42,670 bases of DNA from Nitrososphaerales archaeon (GTDB lineage Archaea > Thermoproteota > Nitrososphaeria > Conexivisphaerales > UBA164), in assembly GCA_023256355.1 (NCBI GenBank), contig JAGDXJ010000007.1:1-42670 (forward strand), written 5' to 3'. Made by a program: the position numbers and the translations under genes. Below are positions 1-6,752 of this stretch, one piece after another (the stretch's first letter is position 1; each line of letters begins with the position of its first letter). Below the pieces are notes generated by a model, which saw only the letters and a program-made list of their open reading frames with translations, did not search any database and was not told the origin of the DNA.

Positions 1-113
1 ATTTGATGAAATGCCTTGTCTGCTTCAATGTGCCTGGCCACCATAAAGCCCACAAAAAAGCTGAAGATCATACCAAGAATTACAATATAGATAATTTTGA
101 GAATCATATTCAT
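1..113 (-). CDS. Small membrane protein, N-terminal part
   Basis: This gene runs off the left edge of the window, so only about 37 residues are visible. They form one hydrophobic segment (residues about 5-28, rich in I, V, F, G and M) followed by a charged stretch with ARHIEADKAF, as in a protein with an N-terminal membrane anchor. The first ATG overlaps the stop of the preceding HTH/zinc-ribbon gene in an ATGA arrangement. A second ATG two codons later sits six bases from a GGAG motif and may be the true start. Function is unknown. It belongs to the integrated element cassette. Confidence 0.5.
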   Translation of the reverse strand, partial: MNMILKIIYIVILGMIFSFFVGFMVARHIEADKAFHQ

Positions 114-769
114 CTCCAGCTCCTCCTTATTATCTCCTTGACCTTTCTTGCTATCGCCCTGTATGCATTCCTGCTGTTGAACAGCTCGGGGTAGTTCTTC
201 TGGAGATAATAGTATTGCTGATCGAAGATGCGCGAAACGTATTCGGTGAACTTATCAGCGTCCTCAATATACAGCGCGGTCTCCATGATCTCATTCAGCA
301 GCTGTGCCTTCATCTTTTCATACCGGCGCGTGTCAGCATGGGCGTTCTCGATTATATGTTTCAGATAGAGCGGGCTGTTCTGCAGGTGCAGGTCTTTCGC
401 GAGCTGGTCGTAATTTATTTCAGTCCCCAGCCCATGGTTCGGGAGTATGCTGTGCACACGTTCGTGATGATCATCCTCTTTTATTTCGTAGTCGAAGTTA
501 TCGCTGTATTCAAACCCGCAGTTGTGGCAGACCTTGCCGTCGAAGTTTTCTGTAAAGCAGATTGGACAGAGCTTCTTGATGTTGTGGGTTTCTTTCAGCC
601 GCTTCCACCGCATTTTGGCGCCCGAATATGATAGTCCAAGCATTTTTGCGATGTCCGCTAGAGAATATTCCGGATGGAAGAATCGTATATAGAAAAGCTC
701 GTGCAGCGCGTTTTGGTATGTGACCATGTGACCATGCCGTTTTGTCATCTTATTGGTCTGCATTTTCAT
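110..769 (-). CDS. HTH and zinc-ribbon DNA-binding protein, TFB-like
   Basis: The 219-residue protein has a helix-turn-helix-like segment at about residues 36-58 (SLADIAKMLGLSYSGAKMRW). A zinc ribbon with Cys68, Cys71, Cys81 and Cys84 follows (CPICF...CHNCGF). After the ribbon comes a stretch containing HGLGTEINYDQLA, which resembles the linker after the zinc ribbon of archaeal TFB. The rest is helical and charged, ending in a basic tail. I do not see two clear cyclin folds, so it is not a full TFB. It may be a transcription or replication regulator of the integrated element. Its start overlaps the end of the 62-residue upstream gene, and its stop overlaps the next gene, so translation is probably coupled. 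Function is inferred only. Confidence 0.6.
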   Translation of the reverse strand: MKMQTNKMTKRHGHMVTYQNALHELFYIRFFHPEYSLADIAKMLGLSYSGAKMRWKRLKETHNIKKLCPICFTENFDGKVCHNCGFEYSDNFDYEIKEDDHHERVHSILPNHGLGTEINYDQLAKDLHLQNSPLYLKHIIENAHADTRRYEKMKAQLLNEIMETALYIEDADKFTEYVSRIFDQQYYYLQKNYPELFNSRNAYRAIARKVKEIIRRSWR

Positions 770-938
770 TTATCACCTTATTATCTAAAAGCGTCAGCAT
801 TTGCAGGATTTTGGACAGCTCCTGCTCGCCCACGCTTCTGCTGTAGATCGTCCTTCCCTGCCTCGCGCCCTTATCTAAGGACGACCAGCCGTACTCGACT
901 ATGCGTATTAAATACCGCTTGTGCCTGAACTCTCTCAT
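750..938 (-). CDS. Small basic protein of unknown function
   Basis: A 62-residue product that I do not recognise. The N-terminal half is basic and aromatic (MREFRHKRYLIRIVEYGW). The C-terminal half looks helical (ELSKILQMLTLLDNKVINEN). Its ATG overlaps the TGA of the upstream nuclease gene in an ATGA arrangement, and its end overlaps the start of the HTH/zinc-ribbon gene by 20 bases. This packing between two convincing genes on the same strand is the main support that it is real. It could be a DNA-binding accessory protein, but nothing in the sequence proves this. Confidence 0.55.
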   Translation of the reverse strand: MREFRHKRYLIRIVEYGWSSLDKGARQGRTIYSRSVGEQELSKILQMLTLLDNKVINENADQ

Positions 939-1234
939 TTTCTCTCCTCCAGCCTCGCCAGGTATTCGGCGTCGACCATAGCTATGTATTTGTTCGAGCC
1001 CTTAGGGTGCAGGATCAGCACCGGCACTTTGCCCTCCTGCTTTGCCTTCTCTACCGTCTCGAGCCAGACCCTGTAGAAGGGGATCCTGGCCCGGTGTTTG
1101 ACCTCGATGAAGAGCTTGTCATGAATTACGTCTGCTTGTGTGTGTCTGCTGTTCCTTCCTGATAGTGGGTTCCTTTGGGCGTTGAACATGCGCGCTACTC
1201 TCCTTTCTACCGCTTTCCAGGTCTTGTCAGGCAT
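935..1234 (-). CDS. PD-(D/E)xK nuclease, Holliday-junction-resolvase-like
   Basis: The 99-residue product carries a compact nuclease core. An N-terminal helix (TWKAVERRVARMF) is followed by GRNSRHTQADVI and LFIEVKHRARIPF, giving Asp35, Glu44 and Lys46 as the D...ExK metal-binding set. The size and layout match small archaeal Holliday-junction resolvases and related phage nucleases, though I cannot choose between resolvase and restriction-like nuclease. The start is the ATG that overlaps the stop of the small coiled-coil gene upstream (ATGCCTGA). A longer reading with 14 more residues exists, but those residues duplicate the coiled-coil gene in another frame. In the element it probably processes replication or recombination intermediates. 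Confidence 0.65.
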   Translation of the reverse strand: MPDKTWKAVERRVARMFNAQRNPLSGRNSRHTQADVIHDKLFIEVKHRARIPFYRVWLETVEKAKQEGKVPVLILHPKGSNKYIAMVDAEYLARLEERK

Positions 1235-1367
1235 TTTTCTCATCCTCCAGCAGCTCTTCCAGGAGGAGGGCCACAAACTCCTCCAGCTCGGAAATCCTGT
1301 GCTGCGTCTCGATCAGCTCGTCCTGAATTCTCTGCAGCTCAGAAATGATAGTTTCCCTGTCACGCAT
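1227..1367 (-). CDS. 46-residue coiled-coil protein
   Basis: This short gene reads MRDRETIISELQRIQDELIE and continues with regularly spaced Leu/Ile and many Glu, ending in LLEDEKNA. The heptad-like spacing predicts one long coiled-coil helix. It overlaps the upstream gene by eight bases and the nuclease start by eight bases, so it fits the coupled cassette exactly. It could be an oligomerising partner or regulator of the adjacent nuclease, by position only. No family can be assigned at this size. Confidence 0.5.
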   Translation of the reverse strand: MRDRETIISELQRIQDELIETQHRISELEEFVALLLEELLEDEKNA

Positions 1368-1809
1368 GTTCTTCACCACCTTTGCATGTCGTTCTGGCAT
1401 TCAACCCCTTAATTTCGCCATCCTTCAGCAACATGTATAATTCCTTGAGCGCTTTCTTCCAGTTGCTTCTTAACATCGTCATGGACTCTACAAAATCCCT
1501 GGGCGTTCTGCTTTCATTGTTAAGCTCTGAAAAGCGTGCTATAAGTGTTTCATACACGTAATCGATGCTTATGCCTTTTTCGTCAGCAAGCTTCAGCAAA
1601 TCCGTGAACAGTATTTCGCTGTCGATCTGCTCTGAATAGAGCTCGAGGGCACGGTTGTAGTTATCATCCAGTTGTTTTTTCGCTTCTGCTTTATCGTCAG
1701 AGAACTTCGTGAAATTATTTATTGCCACGAAGATGTGCATGAACTCCTTCCAGATGTCAGGCCACGTTTTGATTGTTTGTGCCTTTTGGGCTATGTCAAA
1801 GAGCTCCAT
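1360..1809 (-). CDS. Hypothetical helical protein of the integrated element
   Basis: A 149-residue soluble, acidic and probably all-helical protein with no motif that I recognise. It is rich in Lys/Glu/Asp and aromatic residues, with segments such as TWPDIWKEFMHIFVAINN and MTMLRSNWKKALKELYMLL. No cysteine cluster or membrane segment is present except one Cys near the end. Its ATG sits directly at the stop of the upstream zinc-finger gene (one shared base), and its end overlaps the coiled-coil gene. It is therefore likely translated as part of the same message. No function is proposed. Confidence 0.55.
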   Translation of the reverse strand: MELFDIAQKAQTIKTWPDIWKEFMHIFVAINNFTKFSDDKAEAKKQLDDNYNRALELYSEQIDSEILFTDLLKLADEKGISIDYVYETLIARFSELNNESRTPRDFVESMTMLRSNWKKALKELYMLLKDGEIKGLNARTTCKGGEEHA

Positions 1810-2024
1810 TATGATCGCCCCTGTTCAAGCTCCTCGTGAGCTAAAGCATCGTTTATACTGATAAAAACACAGTTGCATACCATGCATTTGTATATTTTGT
1901 ATGACTTTTGTGTGATCTTGCTGTACATCACTGTAATTTTGAAATGATGCAACTGCTGTTCTTTGACAGATTCGGCATCTTTCGCAAAATATGATTCTAC
2001 GAGATACTTGTTAAGCGCACTCAT
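1809..2024 (-). CDS. Small single zinc-finger protein
   Basis: A 71-residue protein whose C-terminal half has a zinc-finger signature, YKCMVCNCVF followed by NDALAHEEL (Cys47, Cys50, His63, with no obvious fourth ligand). The N-terminal half is mixed and basic. Small zinc-finger regulators of this kind are frequent in archaeal plasmids and viruses. It overlaps the end of the upstream repeat/zinc-finger gene by 14 bases, and both end in a similar CxxC...H module, so the two may be related by duplication or may bind similar DNA. DNA binding is inferred. Confidence 0.55.
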   Translation of the reverse strand: MSALNKYLVESYFAKDAESVKEQQLHHFKITVMYSKITQKSYKIYKCMVCNCVFISINDALAHEELEQGRS

Positions 2025-2685
2025 GTTGCTTCGCCTCCTCTTTCGACGTAAACCTCATACCGCATTTCCTGCACACATACTCGGTCTTAGTGTAGGATCC
2101 ATCAGGGTTTGTGGTTACAATTGTGCTGAATCTGTGGCGAAAATCTTCGTCCCCATCGCTAAACACTTCTTGAATATTAGGCTTGACGTCTGGCTTTGAC
2201 GTTTGGTCTGGTGCTGTGCTAGGCTTTTGGTCGTTTTGGAACTTTTGGAATTTTTGGAACTCTTCTCCGGGGGTATATCTAGGTTCTGGGCAGTTCTGAC
2301 AGTCATTTCCGGAAGCCATTTTTTGGAACTTTTGGTCGTTTTGGAACTTTTGGAACAGGTTTCCGGAGGCACTTTCCCCATTGCCGGTCTGGTCTGAGTC
2401 CTGACTATGCTCCCGGAAAGTTGTTCCAAAAGTTCCAAAAGTTCCAAAAGTACCAAAAGACTCCAGATTTGCGAGCTTACCGTCAGGCTGTGGCAGTACT
2501 TTATTCAAATTTAAGAAAACAACAGAACGTCTATCTCTGGTTATTTCTATGCCGAACACCGTCTTGATCTGATTGAGTTTTTCCTGCGATGGATTGCGGG
2601 TTCTTAAAATTTTAGTAACCTCGCTGAAATAGCTAAAGCCAAGCCCCTCCCAGTGGATCAGATCCAAAGGGATCATGAACGGCAT
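2011..2685 (-). CDS. Low-complexity-linker protein with C-terminal zinc finger
   Basis: The 224-residue product has three parts. Residues about 1-65 look folded, possibly a winged helix (SYFSEVTKILRTRNPSQEKL, then RRSVVFLNLNKVL). Residues about 75-165 are low-complexity linker with FGT repeated four times and two K-F-Q/N-D-Q stretches, encoded by the 9-bp DNA repeats described separately. The C-terminus is a finger, YVCRKCGMRF...KQHEC, with Cys205, Cys208, His221 and Cys223 as ligands. Repetitive linkers of this type occur in replication proteins of archaeal elements, so a replication or regulatory role is plausible but unproven. It overlaps the 3' end of the integrase-like gene by about 50 bases in another frame. 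Confidence 0.55.
   Translation of the reverse strand: MPFMIPLDLIHWEGLGFSYFSEVTKILRTRNPSQEKLNQIKTVFGIEITRDRRSVVFLNLNKVLPQPDGKLANLESFGTFGTFGTFGTTFREHSQDSDQTGNGESASGNLFQKFQNDQKFQKMASGNDCQNCPEPRYTPGEEFQKFQKFQNDQKPSTAPDQTSKPDVKPNIQEVFSDGDEDFRHRFSTIVTTNPDGSYTKTEYVCRKCGMRFTSKEEAKQHECA
2225..2458. repeat. Three four-unit arrays of a 9-bp repeat, one inverted
   Basis: Array 1 (2225-2260) and array 2 (2321-2356) each hold four tandem 9-bp units on the plus strand: TTTTGGAAC, or variants TTTTGGTCG and TTTTGGAAT. Array 3 (2423-2458) holds four units in the opposite orientation (three GTTCCAAAA and one GTACCAAAA). All units keep the same phase within an array. They lie inside a minus-strand gene and encode its FGT and KFQ repeats. 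Unit length, number and inverted layout resemble iterons of a replication origin, but protein-level repeat expansion could also explain them. Confidence 0.8.
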
Positions 2686-3367
2686 CGATATCGATGAATG
2701 TGTAGTAGCGAAACTCCCTCTTTGGCCTTATGACGTCGATCCTTATTGGACATTTCGATAGGTCCCACTTCGCAGGATCTTCCCCCAGAGCCCTGACAAG
2801 TTGTGGATACCCGTAAAAGTTGAAGCTCAGGGCCAGCGTTGAAGCGTCCATGCCGCTCTGGAGCATGGTGAGGATAATCGCCCTGCTTCTCAGGTCTAGC
2901 TCTGCTTTGCTGAGCACCTGGGTTACGAACGAAAGGAAATCCTTTGCCGTAACTTTTGTTTCGAGGCTGTTCGACCCCGCCTTTATGCTCAACCTTTCGT
3001 TTGGAAGCTGGATGTGGTTGTGCGAATAGAAAGACCTGATCCTTTCATACTGCTTGTGAACGGTCTTTCTTTTCCCTGGATACTGGTTCACATACTCCAG
3101 GGCTTCATTAAGGTGCTTTATCAGAGTCCGATTTGTTCCGTCAAGGCATTCCTCTACGATCTTATCGGGATCTGATTCCAGCCCTTTCTGCTTTCTCCAT
3201 CGAAGGTATCTGGCGAAAGAATAGAGGCTGCCCAGCTGACTGTCGCCAGGGGCCAGCTTTGAAAGCCACTGCCTGATGCTCTCTTTCTGCTTCAGCTCTT
3301 CAACGTCGGCGTAGACCTTTGGCCGTCCCGTCATACGTCTATTAAAAGCGGAATTCCTTAAGTTCAT
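2633..3367 (-). CDS. Tyrosine-recombinase-like integrase, truncated
   Basis: The 244-residue product resembles the N-terminal core-binding domain and first part of the catalytic domain of archaeal tyrosine integrases. Visible parts are a SAM-like helical segment (DSQLGSLYSFARYLRW), then RAIILTMLQSGMDASTLALS, and the strand pair PIRIDVIRPKREFRYYTF. The position usually held by the first catalytic Arg (SGxRxS/T) is Asp-Ala here. The protein ends before the HxR box and the Tyr nucleophile, so it cannot be an active recombinase alone. The chosen ATG lies five bases beyond the tRNA-Trp 3' end; an internal ATG at 3334 is an alternative. It may be a degraded integrase or one half of a gene split by integration. 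Confidence 0.6.
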   Translation of the reverse strand: MNLRNSAFNRRMTGRPKVYADVEELKQKESIRQWLSKLAPGDSQLGSLYSFARYLRWRKQKGLESDPDKIVEECLDGTNRTLIKHLNEALEYVNQYPGKRKTVHKQYERIRSFYSHNHIQLPNERLSIKAGSNSLETKVTAKDFLSFVTQVLSKAELDLRSRAIILTMLQSGMDASTLALSFNFYGYPQLVRALGEDPAKWDLSKCPIRIDVIRPKREFRYYTFIDIDAVHDPFGSDPLGGAWL

Positions 3368-3371
3368 AAAG

Positions 3372-3535
3372 TGGGGACGGTGGGACTTGAACCCACAACC
3401 AGCAGGTTTCTCCACGCTCCAGAATTTAATGTTAAACACGTAGCCGCATTTTATGCGGCTCAAACTAATTTGGGCTTGCCCCTACGGGCTTTTGATTCTG
3501 GAGCCTGCCGTCCTGCCCTTTTAGACGACGTCCCC
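3372..3535 (-). tRNA. trnW: tRNA-Trp (CCA) with a 90-nt intron
   Basis: The exons are 3498-3535 and 3372-3407 and give a 74-nt mature tRNA. It has acceptor stem GGGGACG/CGUCCCC, D-stem GUCU/GGAC, anticodon stem GCAGG/CCUGC, loop CUCCAGA (anticodon CCA), T-loop UUCAAGU and discriminator A; CCA is not encoded. The intron (3408-3497) follows position 37, the usual archaeal site. A bulge-helix-bulge is visible: helix CUCC/GGAG, bulge AGA on one side and AAA on the other, cut as AG^A and AA^A by the splicing endonuclease. The intron contains a GCCC/GGGC hairpin and an 8-bp AGCCGCAU/AUGCGGCU hairpin. A TATA box lies about 26 bases upstream. Confidence 0.95.
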
Positions 3536-3561
3536 ACTATTTGGGCAATAAGACCGTTTTG

Positions 3562-3576
3562 CTTAAAAATCTTTCG
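3562..3576 (-). promoter_or_regulatory. BRE/TATA promoter of tRNA-Trp
   Basis: Read on the minus strand this is CGAAAG followed by a TTTTTAAG box. The box ends 26 bases before the first base of the mature tRNA, the normal archaeal TATA-to-start distance, so transcription probably starts at or next to the tRNA 5' end. No separate promoter is visible between the tRNA and the integrase-like gene, so readthrough from here could express that gene. Confidence 0.6.
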
Positions 3577-3600
3577 TGTTTTTATCCTGACAGCTTTGAA

Positions 3601-4461
3601 TCATATGCCTTTCAGCTCTGCGACAAGATCCTTCAAACCCTGCTTATAATTTCTTTTGTCTGTCATGACTGTTGCAAAAATATGCTTAGAACCATCGGAA
3701 AAGTATCCTTTTAGTAAAACGTTTTCCCCGTTAATTTCAGTATACATACCAGCGGGAAAATGACATCCGCCCTGCATGAGTTCGTTAAACTCGGCTTCTA
3801 TGTTTGCCCTCAAATTAGTTCTTTCGTTATACAAAAATTCTTCTAGCTCTTTTATTTTATCGTTTTCTTTATTGTACTCAACTGCTATTATTCCCTGTCC
3901 GGGTGCCGGTAAAAAATACCTCGGATCAAGCCTTTTAATTTTATATGTTTCTAAACCTAGCCTGTTCATCGCTGCACAGCTCAGCGTTAAGGCGTCAAAT
4001 TTTCCTTCTTCCAATCGTTTTAGCCTAGTATCTACGTTGCCCCTTAAGTCTATAACCTTTAGATCAGGTCTGTAAAGAGATATCAGCGCTTTTCTTCTTA
4101 AGCTGCTGGTCCCGATTTTACTTCCCTCCGGCAATTCAAAAAGATCCAGCTTTTCTTTTGCTATAAGACAATCAGCTGGATCATCTTCAACAGGATATAG
4201 TATGCCTAACCTTTTGTCCCTTTCGCTGGGCAGATCCTTCATGCTGTGCACAGCCAGGTCAGCTTTTCCAGCAATCAACGCGTTTTCAAGCCTCTGCGTA
4301 AAAGCGCTCTTCCTGTTTATGTCATATTTTCCTTCATCACCTTCTGTGACAATCTTTAAAATTTCAGACTGAAAGCCACAATTCTCTAATTTTTTTGCTA
4401 TTATTTCAGCCTGTATTAGCGCAAGCCTGCTAGGCCTTGTGGCTATCACTATCTTTTTCAT
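3601..4461 (-). CDS. hemC: Hydroxymethylbilane synthase
   Basis: HemC (porphobilinogen deaminase) joins four porphobilinogens head to tail into hydroxymethylbilane in the cytoplasm. The 286-residue protein shows the family landmarks: ATRPSRLA at the N-terminus, HSMKDLP (72-78, catalytic Asp76), RGNVDTR (140-146) and GGCHFPAG, where Cys233 carries the dipyrromethane cofactor. I chose the ATG at 4461 because a GGTG ribosome site lies seven bases upstream and family members start with this KKIVIATRPSR-like strand; an ATG four codons earlier is possible. The gene begins inside the end of hemA (32-base overlap) and is last in the grpE-dnaK-dnaJ-hemA-hemC unit. Confidence 0.96.
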   Translation of the reverse strand: MKKIVIATRPSRLALIQAEIIAKKLENCGFQSEILKIVTEGDEGKYDINRKSAFTQRLENALIAGKADLAVHSMKDLPSERDKRLGILYPVEDDPADCLIAKEKLDLFELPEGSKIGTSSLRRKALISLYRPDLKVIDLRGNVDTRLKRLEEGKFDALTLSCAAMNRLGLETYKIKRLDPRYFLPAPGQGIIAVEYNKENDKIKELEEFLYNERTNLRANIEAEFNELMQGGCHFPAGMYTEINGENVLLKGYFSDGSKHIFATVMTDKRNYKQGLKDLVAELKGI

Positions 4462-5650
4462 GTTTAACACCAAGAGCTTCTAAAGCCTTTATTTTTGATT
4501 CGAGATCGTCTTCATTTTTAGGATTACTAAGAATATGATCCAAAAGTTTTTTTACCGTTCTCTCTGCCATCTTTTTTAAAACGTAATCCGTATTATGCTC
4601 GTTATCTTCCAGATGTTTTTCAGCTATGAGAGCTTCTTCGTTTATTATATAATAAGCCCTTTTCATGACGTTTTTTATTTCTGGTCTGATCTTTTTATAA
4701 TAAGCCGCTAAGTAAATGGAATCCGATTCCTGCCTTAACATAGAGTCAAGGTATTCTGGAACCGTGTTATCCTTTTTTGTAATCCTGTAGGTTTCTTCCA
4801 TATCCCAGTAAGTAACGCCGAGGTTTCTGACGTTCGGATTTATGTTTCTGGGCACTCCAAGATCGACCACAAGCTTGGGCTTGTTTAGCAGACCCTTTAT
4901 AAAATCTTCATCGATGATATAATTTTTAGGATCGGTGGTGGTTGCAGAAAATATTATATCAGAACCTTCGATGGCCTGCCTGAGTTCTTGATAAGAATAA
5001 ACCCTGGCGCCCTGAAACTCAGCGTTATACAGCTTTCTTGAAGTTACTATAGATGTTAATTTGCTGTATCCTTTTAAATACTCGTATATCGTTTTTGCCG
5101 TTCTCCCAGAACCTATTATAACTGCATTAAAACGTTGCTGGTTTAAATAATCAACTGCCTTTTTAGCTATTTCTGAAGCTATCTCTTTCTTCGATGTTAT
5201 TAACCCGGCCTTTCTTAATTTTTTGCTTACGCTTAACGTTCTGTTTATTATGCACCTTAGAGAAGATTTAACTTCACCTTTTTTTAAAGATTTTACAAAG
5301 CTGTTCTTTATCTGATAATAGATGCTCTCTTCACCAGGAAGAAAAGAATCGAGCCCCAGGCTCACTAATAAAAGGTGTTTTACGACATCCTTTCCTTTCA
5401 TCGTATAATATTTGCTATCTTTAGCGTACTTTTCCATGATGTTTGATACGTTTTCTGATATAAAGTAAACTTCAATCCTGTTACATGTAATGAGCACAAA
5501 TTTTTCGCTGCATCCTTCAAAATCGCTTGCAAAATCATCAAAATTTTCTATGAGCGATTCTCTGAATTCTATACTGCTGAACTTATATGATGTACCAACA
5601 AGGCCTAGCTCAGAACTTTTCTTCTGATTATCAAAGTTTGATTCTATCAT
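4430..5650 (-). CDS. hemA: Glutamyl-tRNA reductase
   Basis: HemA reduces glutamyl-tRNA(Glu) with NADPH to glutamate-1-semialdehyde, the first committed step of the C5 tetrapyrrole route. The 406-residue protein has the catalytic motif TCNRIEVY with Cys56, the FLPGEESIYYQIK segment (103-115), a Rossmann site VIIGSGRTAKT near 177-187, the DLGVPRNINP motif and a C-terminal helical dimerisation domain. The length is normal for the family. It starts seven bases after the dnaJ stop and overlaps hemC, so it is almost certainly transcribed with the chaperone genes. HemA is commonly the controlled step of heme synthesis, so this placement could tie heme supply to stress regulation (inference). Confidence 0.97.
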   Translation of the reverse strand: MIESNFDNQKKSSELGLVGTSYKFSSIEFRESLIENFDDFASDFEGCSEKFVLITCNRIEVYFISENVSNIMEKYAKDSKYYTMKGKDVVKHLLLVSLGLDSFLPGEESIYYQIKNSFVKSLKKGEVKSSLRCIINRTLSVSKKLRKAGLITSKKEIASEIAKKAVDYLNQQRFNAVIIGSGRTAKTIYEYLKGYSKLTSIVTSRKLYNAEFQGARVYSYQELRQAIEGSDIIFSATTTDPKNYIIDEDFIKGLLNKPKLVVDLGVPRNINPNVRNLGVTYWDMEETYRITKKDNTVPEYLDSMLRQESDSIYLAAYYKKIRPEIKNVMKRAYYIINEEALIAEKHLEDNEHNTDYVLKKMAERTVKKLLDHILSNPKNEDDLESKIKALEALGVKHEKDSDSHKA

Positions 5651-5657
5651 GTTTATT

Positions 5658-6746
5658 TCATCCGTTCTGCAAACGCTGTCTGTTTACTTCACGAAGCTTT
5701 TCGAGCAAATTCTTTTCCTCTTCGCTGAGCTTTGATGGCAGTCTGACCTTAACCTTTAATATTAGATCCCCCCTTCCAAAGTAAGGTTTAGGAAAACCCT
5801 TTCCCTTTATTCTTATAGTGTCCCCGTTCTGGGTTAATCTTGGGATTTCAACCTTTATTTCTTCACCATCTATGTTGATAAACTTTGTTGAAGCCCCCAG
5901 TATCGCGTCCAGATAATCTATTTCGAGCTCTGAATAAAGGTCATAACCATCCTTTTTAAACCGTAGATCTGGTATTAAATGAACGTTCAGGTAGAGGTCA
6001 CCTTTCTGACCGTTGAGGTAATGACCATGCCCTTTTAACCTGAGCCTTTCGCCATCCTGGATATCAACCGGTATGTTTACTTCAATTTTGGATGTGTTAA
6101 AAATTCTGCCTGTGCCATTGCATACCTTGCAGATTTTTTCAGGTATTTTGCCAGCCCCCATACACCTCGGACACGTTGTAACTGTTACCATTGTGCCAAA
6201 AGGAGTTCTTTTATAAGACCTTATCTGTCCGTTACCTTTGCATTCAGGACATGTTATCCATCTGCTCCCTTTCTCAACGCCGGTACCATTACATGCTTTA
6301 CAGGGCTCATACCTGCTTACTGTAATCTGCTTCTTTCCGCCCACGTAAAGATCCTGAAGCGAAACATCAATGTCCTGTTCTACATCAAGTGAATAACCGC
6401 CTGAAAAGTTACCGAAGAACTGTCTGAAAAGGTCGGAGAAATCAAACCCAAAATCCTTGAAAAGGTCTTCAAAATTAACCCCTCTGAATATGTCTTCCTG
6501 CGTATACTGGGAATAAATGCCTTCTTCGCCGTACATATCATACTGTCTTCTTTTTTCTGGATCAGATAATACAGCATAAGCTTCAGTAATCTCTTTGAAC
6601 TTTTCTTCTGCTTCTTTAGATTTGTTAACATCAGGATGGTATTTTAACGCGAGCTTTCTGTAAGCTTCCTTTATTTCTTCCTGAGTTGCATTTCTAGACA
6701 CACCAAGAATTTCATAGTAATCCTTCTTTTTTCTTTCAGCGCTCAT
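5658..6746 (-). CDS. dnaJ: Chaperone protein DnaJ (Hsp40)
   Basis: DnaJ delivers unfolded proteins to DnaK and stimulates its ATPase. The 362-residue protein has an N-terminal J-domain with HPD at 37-39, a Phe-rich and Gly-poor version of the G/F linker (about 80-125), four CxxCxGxG zinc motifs between residues 149 and 213 ([32 protein letters not shown]), and two C-terminal substrate-binding beta domains. All parts of a type I (class A) DnaJ are present. It begins six bases after the dnaK stop. The linker has far fewer glycines than bacterial DnaJ, so the disordered link is unusual, but the rest looks functional. Confidence 0.97.
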   Translation of the reverse strand: MSAERKKKDYYEILGVSRNATQEEIKEAYRKLALKYHPDVNKSKEAEEKFKEITEAYAVLSDPEKRRQYDMYGEEGIYSQYTQEDIFRGVNFEDLFKDFGFDFSDLFRQFFGNFSGGYSLDVEQDIDVSLQDLYVGGKKQITVSRYEPCKACNGTGVEKGSRWITCPECKGNGQIRSYKRTPFGTMVTVTTCPRCMGAGKIPEKICKVCNGTGRIFNTSKIEVNIPVDIQDGERLRLKGHGHYLNGQKGDLYLNVHLIPDLRFKKDGYDLYSELEIDYLDAILGASTKFINIDGEEIKVEIPRLTQNGDTIRIKGKGFPKPYFGRGDLILKVKVRLPSKLSEEEKNLLEKLREVNRQRLQNG

Positions 6747-6752
6747 TTACTT

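Larger units (their letters stand above)
1..3371 (-). mobile_element. End of an integrated plasmid or virus at tRNA-Trp
   Basis: Every gene from the window start to the tRNA-Trp 3' end lies on the minus strand and overlaps its neighbour by a few bases, as in plasmid or viral cassettes. The first gene after the tRNA is an integrase-like protein that begins five bases beyond the discriminator base. Base composition is visibly richer in G+C than the heme and ribosomal regions to the right. Products include a nuclease, two zinc-finger proteins and an HTH/zinc-ribbon protein, with no housekeeping gene. The tRNA 3' exon would be one attachment site. The other end lies outside the window, so its size and a second copy of the tRNA tail cannot be seen. 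Element type (plasmid or virus) is inferred, not shown. Confidence 0.65.

Noticed and set aside
3-194. Plus-strand 63-residue membrane-like protein at the left edge
   Set aside because: It overlaps two coupled minus-strand genes of the cassette; the hydrophobic stretch is a mirror effect of AT-rich codons.
304-631. Plus-strand frames over the HTH/zinc-ribbon gene
   Set aside because: They are Cys/Arg/Ser-rich shadows of a clear minus-strand gene and have no matching neighbours on that strand.
2225-2458. CRISPR array
   Set aside because: Units are only 9 bp, directly tandem and without unique spacers of 30-40 bp; no cas gene is near.
2620-2700. Programmed frameshift joining the integrase-like gene to the downstream zinc-finger gene
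   Set aside because: The downstream frame does not continue into HxR and Tyr integrase boxes; it has its own ATG and a different kind of protein.
3408-3497. Self-guiding box C/D RNA in the tRNA-Trp intron
   Set aside because: No RUGAUGA box and no convincing CUGA pair are present in this intron.
3371-3649. Plus-strand frame starting MGTVGLEPTTSRF
   Set aside because: This is the tRNA-Trp gene read on the opposite strand; GLEPTTSR-like peptides are a known annotation artefact of tRNA T-arms.
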